Assembly (NCBI GenBank): GCA_021775755.1
Contig: JAJFHE010000054.1
Coordinates: 1 to 64,000 of the forward strand
DNA: 64,000 nucleotides
Source: Hyphomicrobiales bacterium
Lineage (GTDB): Bacteria; Pseudomonadota; Alphaproteobacteria; Rhizobiales; JAJFHB01
Direction: 5' to 3'
Shown here one piece after another: positions 8,251 through 16,922 of the stretch; position 1 is the stretch's first letter; each line of letters starts with the position of its first letter. The position numbers were made by a program, and so were the translations under genes. The notes beneath the pieces were generated by a model. The model saw nothing but the letters and a program-made list of their open reading frames with translations. It had not been told where the DNA came from and did no database searches.

Positions 8251-9168
8251 ATGACAAGAATAGTTCCGTTTCTGGCTGCGGCCCTCGTCTGCATGATATC
8301 GAATGCGGCGCCGTCAAACGCCGCATCGACCTGCGCGGAACTGCGCAGCGATATTCAGTCGGCCGGTTCAAGGCCGGGTTCGACCGCATTGCGCGGTTTC
8401 CACGAGCAAGCCATGGCTCTGCCCAATTGCGATCAGGCGCTGGTCGAGTATCTGTTGCGCCGCATCGCCGTCGCCATGTCACGCGAAGCCGAAACGCAGA
8501 GCCTTACCACATCCGACCGCAAGCGGCGGCTTGAGGCGAGCCTCGAGTATCATCGCCTCTGGCAGGTGCTCAAATCCCTTGGCGATATCGCCTATGAGCG
8601 CCGCGACTATGAGAGCGCGACGCTTCGCTATCAGCAAAGCCTCGAGTCGATCGACGACCCTGAAACCACCGCCGACCGGCATGTGCCGGACGGCGAAGTG
8701 ATCGGTCAGATCTACAGACTGGCCGAAATGACGCGGCTTGTTGCCCAGCGCTATGTCGCCGCCCCTGTCAACCGTGCAGGCGAGCCGACCGGGCTAGGCG
8801 CCGGTGACGTGCGCGGTTTTACCTTCTCGCGGGTTGCCGTGCCGGTGACGTTCGTGTTCGCCAAATCCGATTTCGATCCCGAAGGTGCGCGTGCCGCCGA
8901 CGACCTGCTTGCTCATCTGCGCTCCCAGGGCTCGCCCGACATCACGCTCATCGGCCATACCGACCCGGTAGGCTCGCGCACTGCCAATCAGGCGCTGTCG
9001 GAGCGGCGTGCCAATTCGGTCGCCAGTTTCCTGAGCGCCAACGGATATGAGGGCAATATCAGGACATCCGGCCGTGGCGAGGACGAAGGTTATGCCGTTC
9101 CCGATCCGACGGAATTCTCGCAAGATGAACTGCACCGGCTTTACCGGCGCGTGGAGATTGAGAAATGA
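8251..9168 (+). CDS. Exported OmpA-C-like protein, paralogue of the 7077 gene
   Basis: A 305-residue protein with signal peptide (MTRIVPFLAAALVCMISNA, cleavage near SNAAS), a helical middle part (EASLEYHRLWQVLKSLGDIA) and a C-terminal OmpA-like peptidoglycan-binding domain: VFAKSDFDPEGA, then LIGHTDPVGSRTANQALSERRA. Both regions align with the gene at 7077. GGGAGGACTCG precedes the ATG. Its stop codon overlaps the start of the caspase-like gene at 9165, which implies translational coupling and hence a functional link. The promoter is probably the CRP-type one at 8108-8155. Confidence 0.82.
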   Translation: MTRIVPFLAAALVCMISNAAPSNAASTCAELRSDIQSAGSRPGSTALRGFHEQAMALPNCDQALVEYLLRRIAVAMSREAETQSLTTSDRKRRLEASLEYHRLWQVLKSLGDIAYERRDYESATLRYQQSLESIDDPETTADRHVPDGEVIGQIYRLAEMTRLVAQRYVAAPVNRAGEPTGLGAGDVRGFTFSRVAVPVTFVFAKSDFDPEGARAADDLLAHLRSQGSPDITLIGHTDPVGSRTANQALSERRANSVASFLSANGYEGNIRTSGRGEDEGYAVPDPTEFSQDELHRLYRRVEIEK

Positions 9169-10796
9169 GGCGTTTGCCGAAAACATTTGCCGGCGCCCTG
9201 CTCTCGGCCTCCATGCTCGCAGGCATCGCCTGCACCGCACAGGCTGAGGTCTTTGGTCTTGTTGTCGGAATTGATGACTACCGCAACGACGAAATGCCCG
9301 ACCTTGGCGGAGCGGTCAACGATGCCAACGACATCTACAAGGCGCTGCAGTCGATCAACGTGAAGCACATTACCCGTCTGCTCGATGCGCAGGCCACGCG
9401 CCGCTCGATCTTGGAAGCGTGGGGCGACATCATCGCAAGGGCACAACCCAACGATACCGTGGTGTTCAGCTATGCCGGACACGGCGCCCAGACACGCGAA
9501 CGCATTGCGGGCAGCGAAGACGACGGCCGCGATGAAATGTTCCAGTTGCACGGCTACTCCCGGGGCGCCGGTAACGGCGACCGCATCATGGACGACGAGC
9601 TCAACGCCCTGTTCCGCGATGCCGGCCATCTGCGCATCATCTTTGTCGCCGATTCCTGCCATTCCGGTACTATGACGCGTGGCTTCGACCCGCGCGCCGG
9701 TGGCGGCGCGACACGCGGCGGCGGTTTCGACATCATCGACGATGACGAACTTCCTCCCGCCGACCCGCAAGACGCCGAAATCGAGGAAAGCGACCTCCAA
9801 CATGTGCTGTTCTTCGGCGCCGTCAAGGACAGCCAACTCGTCGTGGAACTGTCGATCGGCGGCCAGTCGCGCGGCGCACTGTCCTGGACCTTCGCCAATG
9901 CTCTTCGAGGTCAAGCGGACGTGGACGGCGACCGTGTTCTGCAGGCGCGTGAGCTTGAGGTCTATGTCCGCGAGACCGTGCGGGTGAAATCCGAAGGCCG
10001 GCAGTTGCCGCAAACCGCACGCCGGTCACGTGACGGCGAAGTCGCCCTTGTGTTGCCGGGCGGCACGGCACCGGAGCCGGTCGTGGACGCGGTACCCGAC
10101 GTGGAAAGCGTTCGCCTCAAAGTGCTTGGCTCCGATGCGCAGCAACAACTCGCATCGGGATTGCGCAATGTCGAACTCGTCACCGACGGCGGTTCCGACC
10201 TCGTCTGGGACGCGGGCGAGAACGAGATCATATCGTCGACCGGCGATGTCGTGGCGCGCTTCGATCACGCGGCGTCCAAGAGCGACATTCAGGCGATTGT
10301 CGACAAGTGGCTGGCGCTGAAAGCCGTGCGCGAGCTTGCCGCCGCGCAGCCGCTCGAACTGCGCTTCCGCGATTATGACAGCGCGCCGGGCGAAGACGAC
10401 GATGTAACCGGCCAACTTCATCCCGAAGGCTCGCGCTTTACGTTCTCGCTGTCCGGCCACGAGTACCGCCACATTACGGTGTTTAACCTCGCGCTTGACG
10501 GCAAGGTTCAGTACCTCATCCCCGAGCCGAACCACCATGAAGTCGCCTATCACGGCATCGCGACGCCTGGAACGACCTACGAATTTCCGCTTCAGGTCTA
10601 CGGACCAGGCCCCTTCGGCGCCGAGCATCTGGTGGTTCTGGCAAGCGAAAAACCATTGGAGGGCCTGCAGGCATCGATCCGCGAGCTCGATCAGATGCCG
10701 CGCGCCCGCGATCTGCGCGATGCGCTGCACCGCCACCTTGAAGGCCAGACATTCCAAGCCGGCTCCGTCACCTTGTTTTCGGCACCGGCACAATAG
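9165..10796 (+). CDS. Exported caspase-like (peptidase C14) protein with DUF4384-type C-terminus
   Basis: A 543-residue protein with a signal peptide (cleavage near AQAEV, residues 25-29) followed directly by a caspase-fold domain. The catalytic pair is intact: His106 in SYAGHGAQ and Cys165 in ADSCHSG. The substrate pocket region around residues 110-145 is rich in Asp and Glu, as in metacaspases that cut after Arg or Lys. A middle region of unknown fold follows, and residues about 425-505 (SLSGHEYRHITVFNLALDGKV, YLIPEPNHH) resemble a DUF4384 module. The gene overlaps the OmpA gene upstream by 4 bp and is 11 bp from a second caspase-like gene. Export makes a periplasmic or surface role more likely than a cytoplasmic death effector. 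Confidence 0.82.
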   Translation: MRRLPKTFAGALLSASMLAGIACTAQAEVFGLVVGIDDYRNDEMPDLGGAVNDANDIYKALQSINVKHITRLLDAQATRRSILEAWGDIIARAQPNDTVVFSYAGHGAQTRERIAGSEDDGRDEMFQLHGYSRGAGNGDRIMDDELNALFRDAGHLRIIFVADSCHSGTMTRGFDPRAGGGATRGGGFDIIDDDELPPADPQDAEIEESDLQHVLFFGAVKDSQLVVELSIGGQSRGALSWTFANALRGQADVDGDRVLQARELEVYVRETVRVKSEGRQLPQTARRSRDGEVALVLPGGTAPEPVVDAVPDVESVRLKVLGSDAQQQLASGLRNVELVTDGGSDLVWDAGENEIISSTGDVVARFDHAASKSDIQAIVDKWLALKAVRELAAAQPLELRFRDYDSAPGEDDDVTGQLHPEGSRFTFSLSGHEYRHITVFNLALDGKVQYLIPEPNHHEVAYHGIATPGTTYEFPLQVYGPGPFGAEHLVVLASEKPLEGLQASIRELDQMPRARDLRDALHRHLEGQTFQAGSVTLFSAPAQ

Positions 10797-10807
10797 GACC
10801 GCATGAA

Positions 10808-12247
10808 ATGATGAGCGCTCGTACACTCGCCGCAACATTTACCCTGGCTCTGGCCACCGGGCTCGCGTCACCGGCCCTTTCCACACCGGCCGCCGCCGCG
10901 CAGACGGCTCTGTTAATCGGTATCGGAGCCTACGAAAACATCTCGCAGCTCAGCGGCCCGGTGAACGACGTGCGGCGCATGAAGGATTTCCTCATCGCGC
11001 ATTTGGGTTTCAGGGAAAACGAGATCACCACCATAACCGACGGCCAGGCGACCTATCGCGGCCTGCAGCAAACCATGCAGCAGGTCCTCGTCGATGGCAC
11101 CAGCCCCGGCGACCGGGTACTCGTCTACTATTCCGGTCATGGCGGCCAGGTGCCCGATCACGATGGTGATGAAGACGATCAGCTCGACGAGACGCTGGTC
11201 TCCGTCGATGCCTATGCCGACCGCGATGAAGGTCACAATCAATTCACCGACGACGAATTCGGCGCCCTACTCGGCCAGATCGAAGACCGCATAGTGACGG
11301 TCATCATCGACGCCTGCCATTCAGGCACAATCACGCGCGGGATGTCGGCGCCCCGTACGATGGCGCAGGCGGTACCGCGCACGCCGATCAGGTTCGCTGG
11401 AACCGTAACGCGCGGCGCGGTCGAAGCGCACCGGGCCGAAGAATCCTACATCCGTTCAACGCCCAACCGCCATGTCTGGTCGGCGGCGGCGGCGTTCCAG
11501 TATTCGTGGGAAAGCGGCGGACTTGGCCTCTTCACGACATATTTCATCGAAGGCGCCGGCGAGCGTCTTGCCGACGCTAACAACAACGGCATGGTTTCGA
11601 ACGCCGAGCTCATCGACTATGCCCGCGGCAAGGCGGAAGCCTGGTGCAGCCAGACACCGGTTTGCGCCAACCTCAATCTCGGTTTCACCCCCGTGCTTGA
11701 GGCACCGTCGGACGCTATGGCCAATGCCATTGTGCCGGTCGGCCAGACCAGCGAAGATCCCACCGATGTCATCGTTCAGAGCAATGACGCGGGCGTTACC
11801 ATCGATGTGCTGCCCTCAAGCAGCGTAAACCTTGGCGAGAACATCTGGTTCCGCGTCTCAAGTCAGCGGCCCGGCTGGCTGGTGCTGCTCGATATCAATG
11901 CCGACGGTGAGGTCACCCAGCTTATTCCCAACGACATCATGACCGAGGAAGGCATCAATCACCGAATTGAGCCCGGCCAGCATGTCACGATCCCGGAAAT
12001 CCCCTCGCCGCTTCAGTTTACGGCGTCGGAACCGGTCGGCGAAGGCACGCTGATGGCCATCGTCACGGAAGACAATGTAGATCTCGGTCAGCTTGTCGAA
12101 GCCAGCCGCAATCTGCGCCCGACCAACGATGCCGGCACCTATCTCACGCAGCTTGCCCAGTCGCTTCTCGACATCTGGCAGGGCGGAGACAACAACCGCG
12201 AACTCAACTGGTCACTGGCAACGTTGAAATACCGGATTTCGCGGTGA
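10808..12247 (+). CDS. Exported caspase-like (peptidase C14) protein with DUF4384 domain
   Basis: A 479-residue protein with a signal peptide (cleavage near AAAAQ, residues 28-32) and a caspase domain. The dyad is intact: His111 in YYSGHGGQ and Cys170 in IIDACHSG. Acidic residues cluster between them (DHDGDEDDQLDE), a metacaspase-like feature that may bind calcium. Residues about 335-430 form a DUF4384 domain (NIWFRVSSQRPGWLVLLDIN, then QLIPND). Only moderate similarity to the caspase upstream is seen, so the pair is old or of separate origin. The last codons overlap a CRP-type site for the next transcript. Confidence 0.84.
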   Translation: MMSARTLAATFTLALATGLASPALSTPAAAAQTALLIGIGAYENISQLSGPVNDVRRMKDFLIAHLGFRENEITTITDGQATYRGLQQTMQQVLVDGTSPGDRVLVYYSGHGGQVPDHDGDEDDQLDETLVSVDAYADRDEGHNQFTDDEFGALLGQIEDRIVTVIIDACHSGTITRGMSAPRTMAQAVPRTPIRFAGTVTRGAVEAHRAEESYIRSTPNRHVWSAAAAFQYSWESGGLGLFTTYFIEGAGERLADANNNGMVSNAELIDYARGKAEAWCSQTPVCANLNLGFTPVLEAPSDAMANAIVPVGQTSEDPTDVIVQSNDAGVTIDVLPSSSVNLGENIWFRVSSQRPGWLVLLDINADGEVTQLIPNDIMTEEGINHRIEPGQHVTIPEIPSPLQFTASEPVGEGTLMAIVTEDNVDLGQLVEASRNLRPTNDAGTYLTQLAQSLLDIWQGGDNNRELNWSLATLKYRISR

Positions 12248-12258
12248 TGTGGATCACA
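12243..12258 (+). promoter_or_regulatory. CRP-type operator upstream of the DUF4384 gene
   Basis: GGTGATGTGGATCACA matches TGTGA-N6-TCACA at nine of ten positions and overlaps the stop codon of the caspase gene. The centre is 12250.5, and TATACA at 12279-12284 is a good -10 hexamer at class II spacing, predicting a start near 12291. The transcript would have a leader of about 170 nt before the ATG at 12464. A 7-bp stem (GGTGCCG with CGGCACC) lies in that leader around 12385-12420. Confidence 0.6.
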
Positions 12259-12463
12259 GGTCATATGACACAGCGCAATATACATAAGAGATCGCTGCCA
12301 TATCCTATAGGGCAGAGAACAAGGAGTAGCTCAGCTCAATGGCAAGCCATCCTCAGTGTTTGCAGGCAACAGCCCTTTGCATCCGGTGCCGGTGCTGCGG
12401 GTCATCCTGTTTCGGCACCTTCTCCCCGTTTCATCCAGATTTTCAGTGAAGGAGGAACTTCCT

Positions 12464-13624
12464 ATGTCGCATAAATTCCCCTATTCGGCACGCCGGCAGA
12501 GTATTGCCAGCCGCCTTCGCAAACTGTGCCTCGCCGTTCCGGCGGCGGCTTTTCTGTTTGCCGGCCTTGCGGCTGAACCCGCAACGGCAGCCCCTGGCCT
12601 CTCCGAACCACAGCGGCAGATTTCCGCTATTGCGGTTCCGGAATCCGACCTGCGCGTCGATGCCTGGGTCAACCACGCAGACTCCGAGTACGCCATTGGC
12701 GAGTCACTTGAAGTCTTCGTGCGCACTAACGCAGACGCCTACATCACGATCTTCAATGTTGATGCCACGGGCGTCGTCCACATGGTGTTCCCCAATGAGT
12801 TCACCCGGGACAACCTGATCCGTGCAAATTCGGTGGTTCAGATCCCGCCGGCAGATGCCAGCTTCCGCCTTAACGTCGGTGGGCCGGCCGGCGCCAACCT
12901 CCTGAAGGTTGTTGCCAGTACGGAAAACCCGTCATTTGCCGATTCGATCGAATTCGCACTGAGCGGTGGATTTCGTTCGTTCTCGGGCGACACCGGCTCT
13001 TTGGCCCGCCAGATCACCGCTGTCATCGACGACGGTAAGGAAGGCGACTGGGCTCAGGAAGAACTGACGGTTGCGATCGTCGACCAGAGCGCGTCAATCA
13101 TGGGCTCGCCGTCGGTCATCATTACCCAGCAGGGCGGCACCGGCGCGGCTCCGATTGCTACACCGTCGGGCGCTTCACTGCTCGGTGATCCGGCGAGCGG
13201 CTTTGGCGTCGTCATGCAGCTGCAGGGCTCGCGTTACCGCGAAGGCGATCACCTCAGCCTGACCATCGCATCGGAGAAAGAGTGCAGACTCCGCCTCATC
13301 GATGTCGACAGCCTGGGCAACGCCACCATGCTGTTTCCGAACTCCATGCAGACCCAAGACGCGCTGAGCGCCGGCACGGTGCACTTCCTGCCCGGTACCG
13401 GCTCCAATGTCGTCTACCAGGTCAATGGTGCACGCGGAACGCACGCAGTCGTCGCGATCTGCACGCGTGAAGAAGGCGATATCCTGTCGCAGCTGCTTGG
13501 CAAGGCACGCACATCCGTTGCGGTCCTCGATTCCAACTCGATTGCCGATCTTGCTGCTCAGGTGAACCAGCTTCCGCAGGCCAATGTCGGCCGTGCAGTC
13601 GTTACCTACGAGATCGTTCGCTAA
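12464..13624 (+). CDS. Exported protein with two DUF4384 domains
   Basis: A 386-residue protein. The N-terminus is a long basic signal peptide (RLRKLCLAVPAAAFLFAGLAA, cleavage near ATAAP). Two DUF4384-type beta-sandwich modules can be seen: one with YAIGESLEVFVRTNADAYITI and MVFPNEFTRDN, the second with YREGDHLSLTIASEKECRLRL and MLFPNSMQ. This domain is also at the C-terminus of the two caspase-like proteins, so a shared binding partner is plausible. The ATG at 12464 is preceded by GAAGGAGGAAC, a strong ribosome site. The frame is open from 12356 but that extension carries no signal peptide. Confidence 0.78.
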   Translation: MSHKFPYSARRQSIASRLRKLCLAVPAAAFLFAGLAAEPATAAPGLSEPQRQISAIAVPESDLRVDAWVNHADSEYAIGESLEVFVRTNADAYITIFNVDATGVVHMVFPNEFTRDNLIRANSVVQIPPADASFRLNVGGPAGANLLKVVASTENPSFADSIEFALSGGFRSFSGDTGSLARQITAVIDDGKEGDWAQEELTVAIVDQSASIMGSPSVIITQQGGTGAAPIATPSGASLLGDPASGFGVVMQLQGSRYREGDHLSLTIASEKECRLRLIDVDSLGNATMLFPNSMQTQDALSAGTVHFLPGTGSNVVYQVNGARGTHAVVAICTREEGDILSQLLGKARTSVAVLDSNSIADLAAQVNQLPQANVGRAVVTYEIVR

Positions 13625-13671
13625 GCGAGGAAACCTCGGCAAATCTGCCAACCTATGAGGAGACTTGAACA

Positions 13672-14181
13672 ATGAACGTCTTAGTCAGATCGATTGCAGC
13701 GGCAGCCCTCGCGCTGGTGTTTGCATCAAGTCTCGCAACCGCTGCCGAACAGGCGCCGCGGTTGCGGACCATGGTGCAGGAAAACGTCACCACCGATGAG
13801 GTGATCCGCTCGCTGACGCCGGTCGCGGTGCCTGAAGGCACCGAGGTTAGCGTTGCCGCGCAGGTCAACTTCCGTTTCGACTCGTCCCAGCTCACCGGCA
13901 ATGCCCGTGATCTTCTCGACCGCATCGCGGCCGCTCTCAATTCACCGCAATTGCAGGGTTTCCGTTTTGTCATCGAGGGTCACACGGATGCCAAAGGGAC
14001 AACGGGCTACAATCAGGGCCTGTCGGAGCGGCGTGCCGCTGCGGTCTTCAACTACCTCGTGAGCCGTGGTGTCGACATTTCGGCCCTCGCGGCGATCGGT
14101 TACGGGGAAACCCACATCCTGCCCGGTGCCAATCCGCTTGACGGTTTGAACCGGCGCGTGGAAGTGGTTCGTCTCCCCTGA
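13672..14181 (+). CDS. Small exported OmpA-C-like protein
   Basis: A 169-residue protein with a signal peptide (IAAAALALVFASSLATAAE) and an OmpA-like domain covering residues about 60-169: VNFRFDSSQLTGNARDLLDR, VIEGHTDAKGTTGYNQGLSERRA and IGYGETHILPGANPLDGLNRRV. All conserved peptidoglycan-contact positions (Asp in HTDA and Arg in LSERRA) are present. It lies 47 bp after the DUF4384 gene and is followed by another DUF4384 gene, so an envelope complex of these families is suggested. The ribosome site is TGAGGAGACTTG. Confidence 0.85.
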   Translation: MNVLVRSIAAAALALVFASSLATAAEQAPRLRTMVQENVTTDEVIRSLTPVAVPEGTEVSVAAQVNFRFDSSQLTGNARDLLDRIAAALNSPQLQGFRFVIEGHTDAKGTTGYNQGLSERRAAAVFNYLVSRGVDISALAAIGYGETHILPGANPLDGLNRRVEVVRLP

Positions 14182-14213
14182 TGCCTGACATTCAGGCGGT
14201 TTGCATATGAACC

Positions 14214-14245
14214 CTGGTGGTTGGAGCCTAGGCTTCGACCACCAG
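14214..14245 (+). other. Long hairpin between OmpA and DUF4384 genes
   Basis: A near-perfect inverted repeat: CTGGTGGTTGGAGCC, a two-base loop, then GGCTTCGACCACCAG, about 13 of 15 pairs matching. No T-run follows, so it is more likely an mRNA processing or stabilising element, or an attenuator inside the operon, than a full terminator. It ends 24 bp before the next start codon at 14270. Confidence 0.5.
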
Positions 14246-14269
14246 CACTCAACGCGAGAGGATAGAACC

Positions 14270-14878
14270 ATGCTCAGTATGGCCTCACGTCTCACACTCT
14301 GCACAGGCGTACTACTGTGCTTGGCGGCTGGCCCGGTTTTGGCTGCTGAAGATGTTGTGGACCCTAGAAACCTCGTGCCATCTGGCGGCGCCCGCAGTGG
14401 GCTTACTCTGTCGATGACAAAGCTCGATGACACCGGCGACCGCAGCACCATGCGTGATGGCGAAAGTGCGGTAGCCATCGGTGATAAAGTAAAGGTTTGC
14501 TTCGAGTCCGGTGAAGCCGGGTTTATCACCTTATGGTCTCATGACGCCGAAGGCGGCGTTGCACGCATCCTGCCGAACCAATACACGCAGGGCGGCACGA
14601 GCCAGACAGCTATTGAACTGCCGCCCGGGCAACGCTACTGCGTCGCCGAGAACGGTCTGGCAGCCGAAGGTGGTGATGGCAGCGACACGGCACGCTGGTG
14701 GTTTGAGGTGTCCGCACCGGCTGGCAAGGCCGATCTTTACCTGCACTGGACGCGCACCGAAGCCGATCAGCTTCCCGACGACAGCTTTGTGGACGTCGAT
14801 GCCCTTGGCCGCGCGGTGACAAGCCGAGACGCTGCAAACTACTCATCAGCCTGGTTTTCGTACCAAGTGAACCAGTAA
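14270..14878 (+). CDS. Exported DUF4384-type protein
   Basis: A 202-residue protein with a signal peptide (LTLCTGVLLCLAAGPVLAAE). The mature part resembles a single DUF4384 module: VAIGDKVKVCFESGEAGFITLW, ARILPNQYTQGG and an AIELPPGQRYCV segment with a cysteine pair. It is shorter than the gene at 12464 and probably corresponds to one of its repeats. The frame is open from 14201, but the ATG at 14270 has GAGAGGATAG upstream and starts the signal peptide. It sits between an OmpA gene and two trypsin-like genes in the same orientation. Confidence 0.7.
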   Translation: MLSMASRLTLCTGVLLCLAAGPVLAAEDVVDPRNLVPSGGARSGLTLSMTKLDDTGDRSTMRDGESAVAIGDKVKVCFESGEAGFITLWSHDAEGGVARILPNQYTQGGTSQTAIELPPGQRYCVAENGLAAEGGDGSDTARWWFEVSAPAGKADLYLHWTRTEADQLPDDSFVDVDALGRAVTSRDAANYSSAWFSYQVNQ

Positions 14879-14962
14879 AGTACGAACACTGCACCGCGTG
14901 GCGGGCCGCTTATGAGCGGCGGCCACGCGATGCGGAAACGACCGACAAGCGGAGGATCGAAC

Positions 14963-15874
14963 ATGTTCGGCAGAACACTCATTCGGCATGCGTCCAAAAC
15001 CACCGTGATGCTGCTCGCGCTTGTCACGGTGGCGAGTGGCACCGCGTTTGCTCAGCAAAGCACCTTTAACTGCCTCACACCGTCAAGACAGGCCACCGCC
15101 CGCATTGTTGGCGGCCAGTCGGCGACCTACAACCAGTTTCCCTGGCAGGTCTCGATCGGCATTCGCGGCCGCGATGCCTATGACGGACATTTCTGCGGCG
15201 GCGTTCTGATCGGAGCACGCTGGGTGCTGACCGCCGGCCACTGTGTTCAGGGCCAGGCGTCGGATCCCGCCAACCTGCACATCGTGCACGGCGTGACCAA
15301 CCTGCGCTCCGAGCAAGGCAACATGTACAACGTTGAGCGCATCGTTCCCCATCCCGACTACAATAATGACGACGTCGGCCAGGGCAACGATATCGCGCTG
15401 ATCAAGCTCGACCGCGCCGCATCCGCCGGCCGCGGCGCCTATGCGCTCCTGCCGCAGGCGAGCATTGCCCGCAATTTCGTCTTCCCCGAAGCCTGCGCGG
15501 TTGTCACCGGGTGGGGAACGACGCGGCCGGAAGATCAGGCCCCCAACACCATGCAGGCGGTGGCAATGCCGATCATTTCGAATGAGGAATGCCGACGCGC
15601 CTATGGTGTCCACGGCTTTTCACCTGACGCCATCCCCGACAGCGATGTCTGTGCCGGCTTCCTGCAAGGCGGCGTCGATTCGTGCCAGGGCGACAGCGGC
15701 GGTCCGCTGGTCGTCGAAGGCGGGCCAAAGGGATTTGTGCTCGCCGGCATCGTCTCGCGCGGCGGTTACGACAACCCGACAGGTTTTTGGTGTGCACTCG
15801 AAGAGGGTTACGGCATCTACACCCGTGTAGAATCATTCGTGCCCTGGATTGTGCAGACCATCCGCGACAACTGA
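14963..15874 (+). CDS. Exported trypsin-like serine protease zymogen (S1), copy 1
   Basis: A 303-residue chymotrypsin-fold protease. A signal peptide (cleavage near TAFAQQ, residue 30) is followed by a short propeptide ending in Arg47, then Ile-Val-Gly-Gly at 48-51, the classical activation site. The triad is complete: His93 in TAGHC, Asp143 in NDIALIK and Ser245 in GDSGGP. Asp239, six residues before the serine, predicts cleavage after Arg or Lys, so self-activation is possible. Cysteines pair as in animal-type trypsins. GGAGGATCG precedes the ATG. It is followed after 66 bp by a close paralogue of identical length. Confidence 0.9.
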   Translation: MFGRTLIRHASKTTVMLLALVTVASGTAFAQQSTFNCLTPSRQATARIVGGQSATYNQFPWQVSIGIRGRDAYDGHFCGGVLIGARWVLTAGHCVQGQASDPANLHIVHGVTNLRSEQGNMYNVERIVPHPDYNNDDVGQGNDIALIKLDRAASAGRGAYALLPQASIARNFVFPEACAVVTGWGTTRPEDQAPNTMQAVAMPIISNEECRRAYGVHGFSPDAIPDSDVCAGFLQGGVDSCQGDSGGPLVVEGGPKGFVLAGIVSRGGYDNPTGFWCALEEGYGIYTRVESFVPWIVQTIRDN

Positions 15875-15940
15875 ACAAGTATGTGGTGCTGAACTTAGGG
15901 TCGGCCCGAATTCTGGACTGAACGTGCTGGAGGAAATGCA

Positions 15941-16852
15941 ATGATAGGCAAGAAGCTTCAACGATACGTCGCAAAGACAGCTGCAATGGTGCTGGCGTTC
16001 ACAGCGTTTGCGGGCAGTGCCGCCCTCGCCCAGCAAAGCACATTCAACTGTCTCACGCCCTCGCGTCAGGCCACCGCCCGTATCGTCGGCGGCCAGACCA
16101 CGTCCTACAATCAGTTTCCCTGGCAGGTTTCGATCGGCGCCAAGGGCCGCGGCACGTACGATGCTCATTTTTGCGGCGGCGTCCTGATCGGTGCGCGCTG
16201 GGTCGTTACCGCGGGACACTGCGTCTACGCCTTCGGCCCGCTCGCCGAACCCGACCAGTTGCATGTGGTGCACGGCATTTCCAATCTGCGCTCAGAACAG
16301 GGCGCGACGTATGATGTGGAACGTGTCATCCCGCACCCCAATTACGCCAACGAGAACATCGACCGCGGAAACGATATCGCATTGATCAAGCTTTCCCAGC
16401 CGGTGTCGGCGAATTCAGCTGCCTACGCACTTCTGCCGCAGGCCAGCATCGCCCGCAATTTTGTCTTTCCCGAAGCCTGCTCGGTCGTCACGGGATGGGG
16501 CACGACACGGCCCGGCGAGCCGCTGCCGAACGACATGCAGGCCGTGGCCATGCCTATAATATCCAACGAAGAGTGCGCCCGCGCCTACGCCAATCATGGC
16601 CGCCCGGCACCGCTCGACAGCGATGTGTGTGCCGGTTTCCTGCAAGGCGGCATTGACTCATGCCAGGGCGACAGCGGTGGACCGCTCGTCGTCGAAGGCG
16701 GGCCGAAGGGCTACGTCCTCGCCGGCATCGTCTCACGCGGCGGCTACGACAATCCAACCGGTTTTTGGTGTGCGCTTGAAGAAGGCTACGGCATCTACAC
16801 CCGCGTCGAATCCTTCGTGCCCTGGATCGTGCAGACCATCCGCGACAACTGA
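15941..16852 (+). CDS. Exported trypsin-like serine protease zymogen (S1), copy 2
   Basis: A 303-residue paralogue of the gene at 14963; from the propeptide (QQSTFNCLTPSRQATARIVG) to the C-terminus most positions are identical. Triad His93, Asp145, Ser245 and specificity residue Asp239 are all kept, as is the Arg-Ile-Val-Gly-Gly activation site. Divergence is concentrated in the signal peptide and in the loops after TAGHC and around the segment ANHGRPAP. Maintained catalytic residues in both copies imply both are active, with possibly different substrates or partners. The ribosome site is TGGAGGAAATGC. A strong terminator follows at 16878. Confidence 0.9.
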   Translation: MIGKKLQRYVAKTAAMVLAFTAFAGSAALAQQSTFNCLTPSRQATARIVGGQTTSYNQFPWQVSIGAKGRGTYDAHFCGGVLIGARWVVTAGHCVYAFGPLAEPDQLHVVHGISNLRSEQGATYDVERVIPHPNYANENIDRGNDIALIKLSQPVSANSAAYALLPQASIARNFVFPEACSVVTGWGTTRPGEPLPNDMQAVAMPIISNEECARAYANHGRPAPLDSDVCAGFLQGGIDSCQGDSGGPLVVEGGPKGYVLAGIVSRGGYDNPTGFWCALEEGYGIYTRVESFVPWIVQTIRDN

Positions 16853-16877
16853 CAGCGTTGCGAGCCCGAACAAAAAG

Positions 16878-16910
16878 CGGCCCCGGATCAACTCCGGGGC
16901 CGTTTATTTT
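16878..16910 (+). terminator. Strong intrinsic terminator closing the exported-protein block
   Basis: A perfect 10-bp stem (CGGCCCCGGA with TCCGGGGCCG), a 5-base loop and a TTTATTTT tail. On the complement the stem is followed by CTTTTTG, so it can also stop transcripts of the convergent Crp/Fnr gene that ends at 16923. Confidence 0.9.
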
Positions 16911-16922
16911 GAGGTCTTTGGC

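Noticed and set aside
8000-8254. 84-codon frame between the two OmpA genes
   Set aside because: No ribosome site, no recognisable motif, and it overlaps a perfect CRP operator and promoter. Considered noncoding.
9165-12247. Caspase genes as part of a CRISPR- or CBASS-type defence system
   Set aside because: Both proteins have signal peptides, and there is no CRISPR array, Cas protein, TPR-CHAT, nucleotidyltransferase or NLR-type sensor nearby.
12325-12420. tRNA-like start (GTAGCTCAGCTCAATGGCAAGC)
   Set aside because: The D-arm-like string is not followed by a T-arm (no GTTCGA-type loop) or acceptor pairing. It is the leader of the DUF4384 gene.
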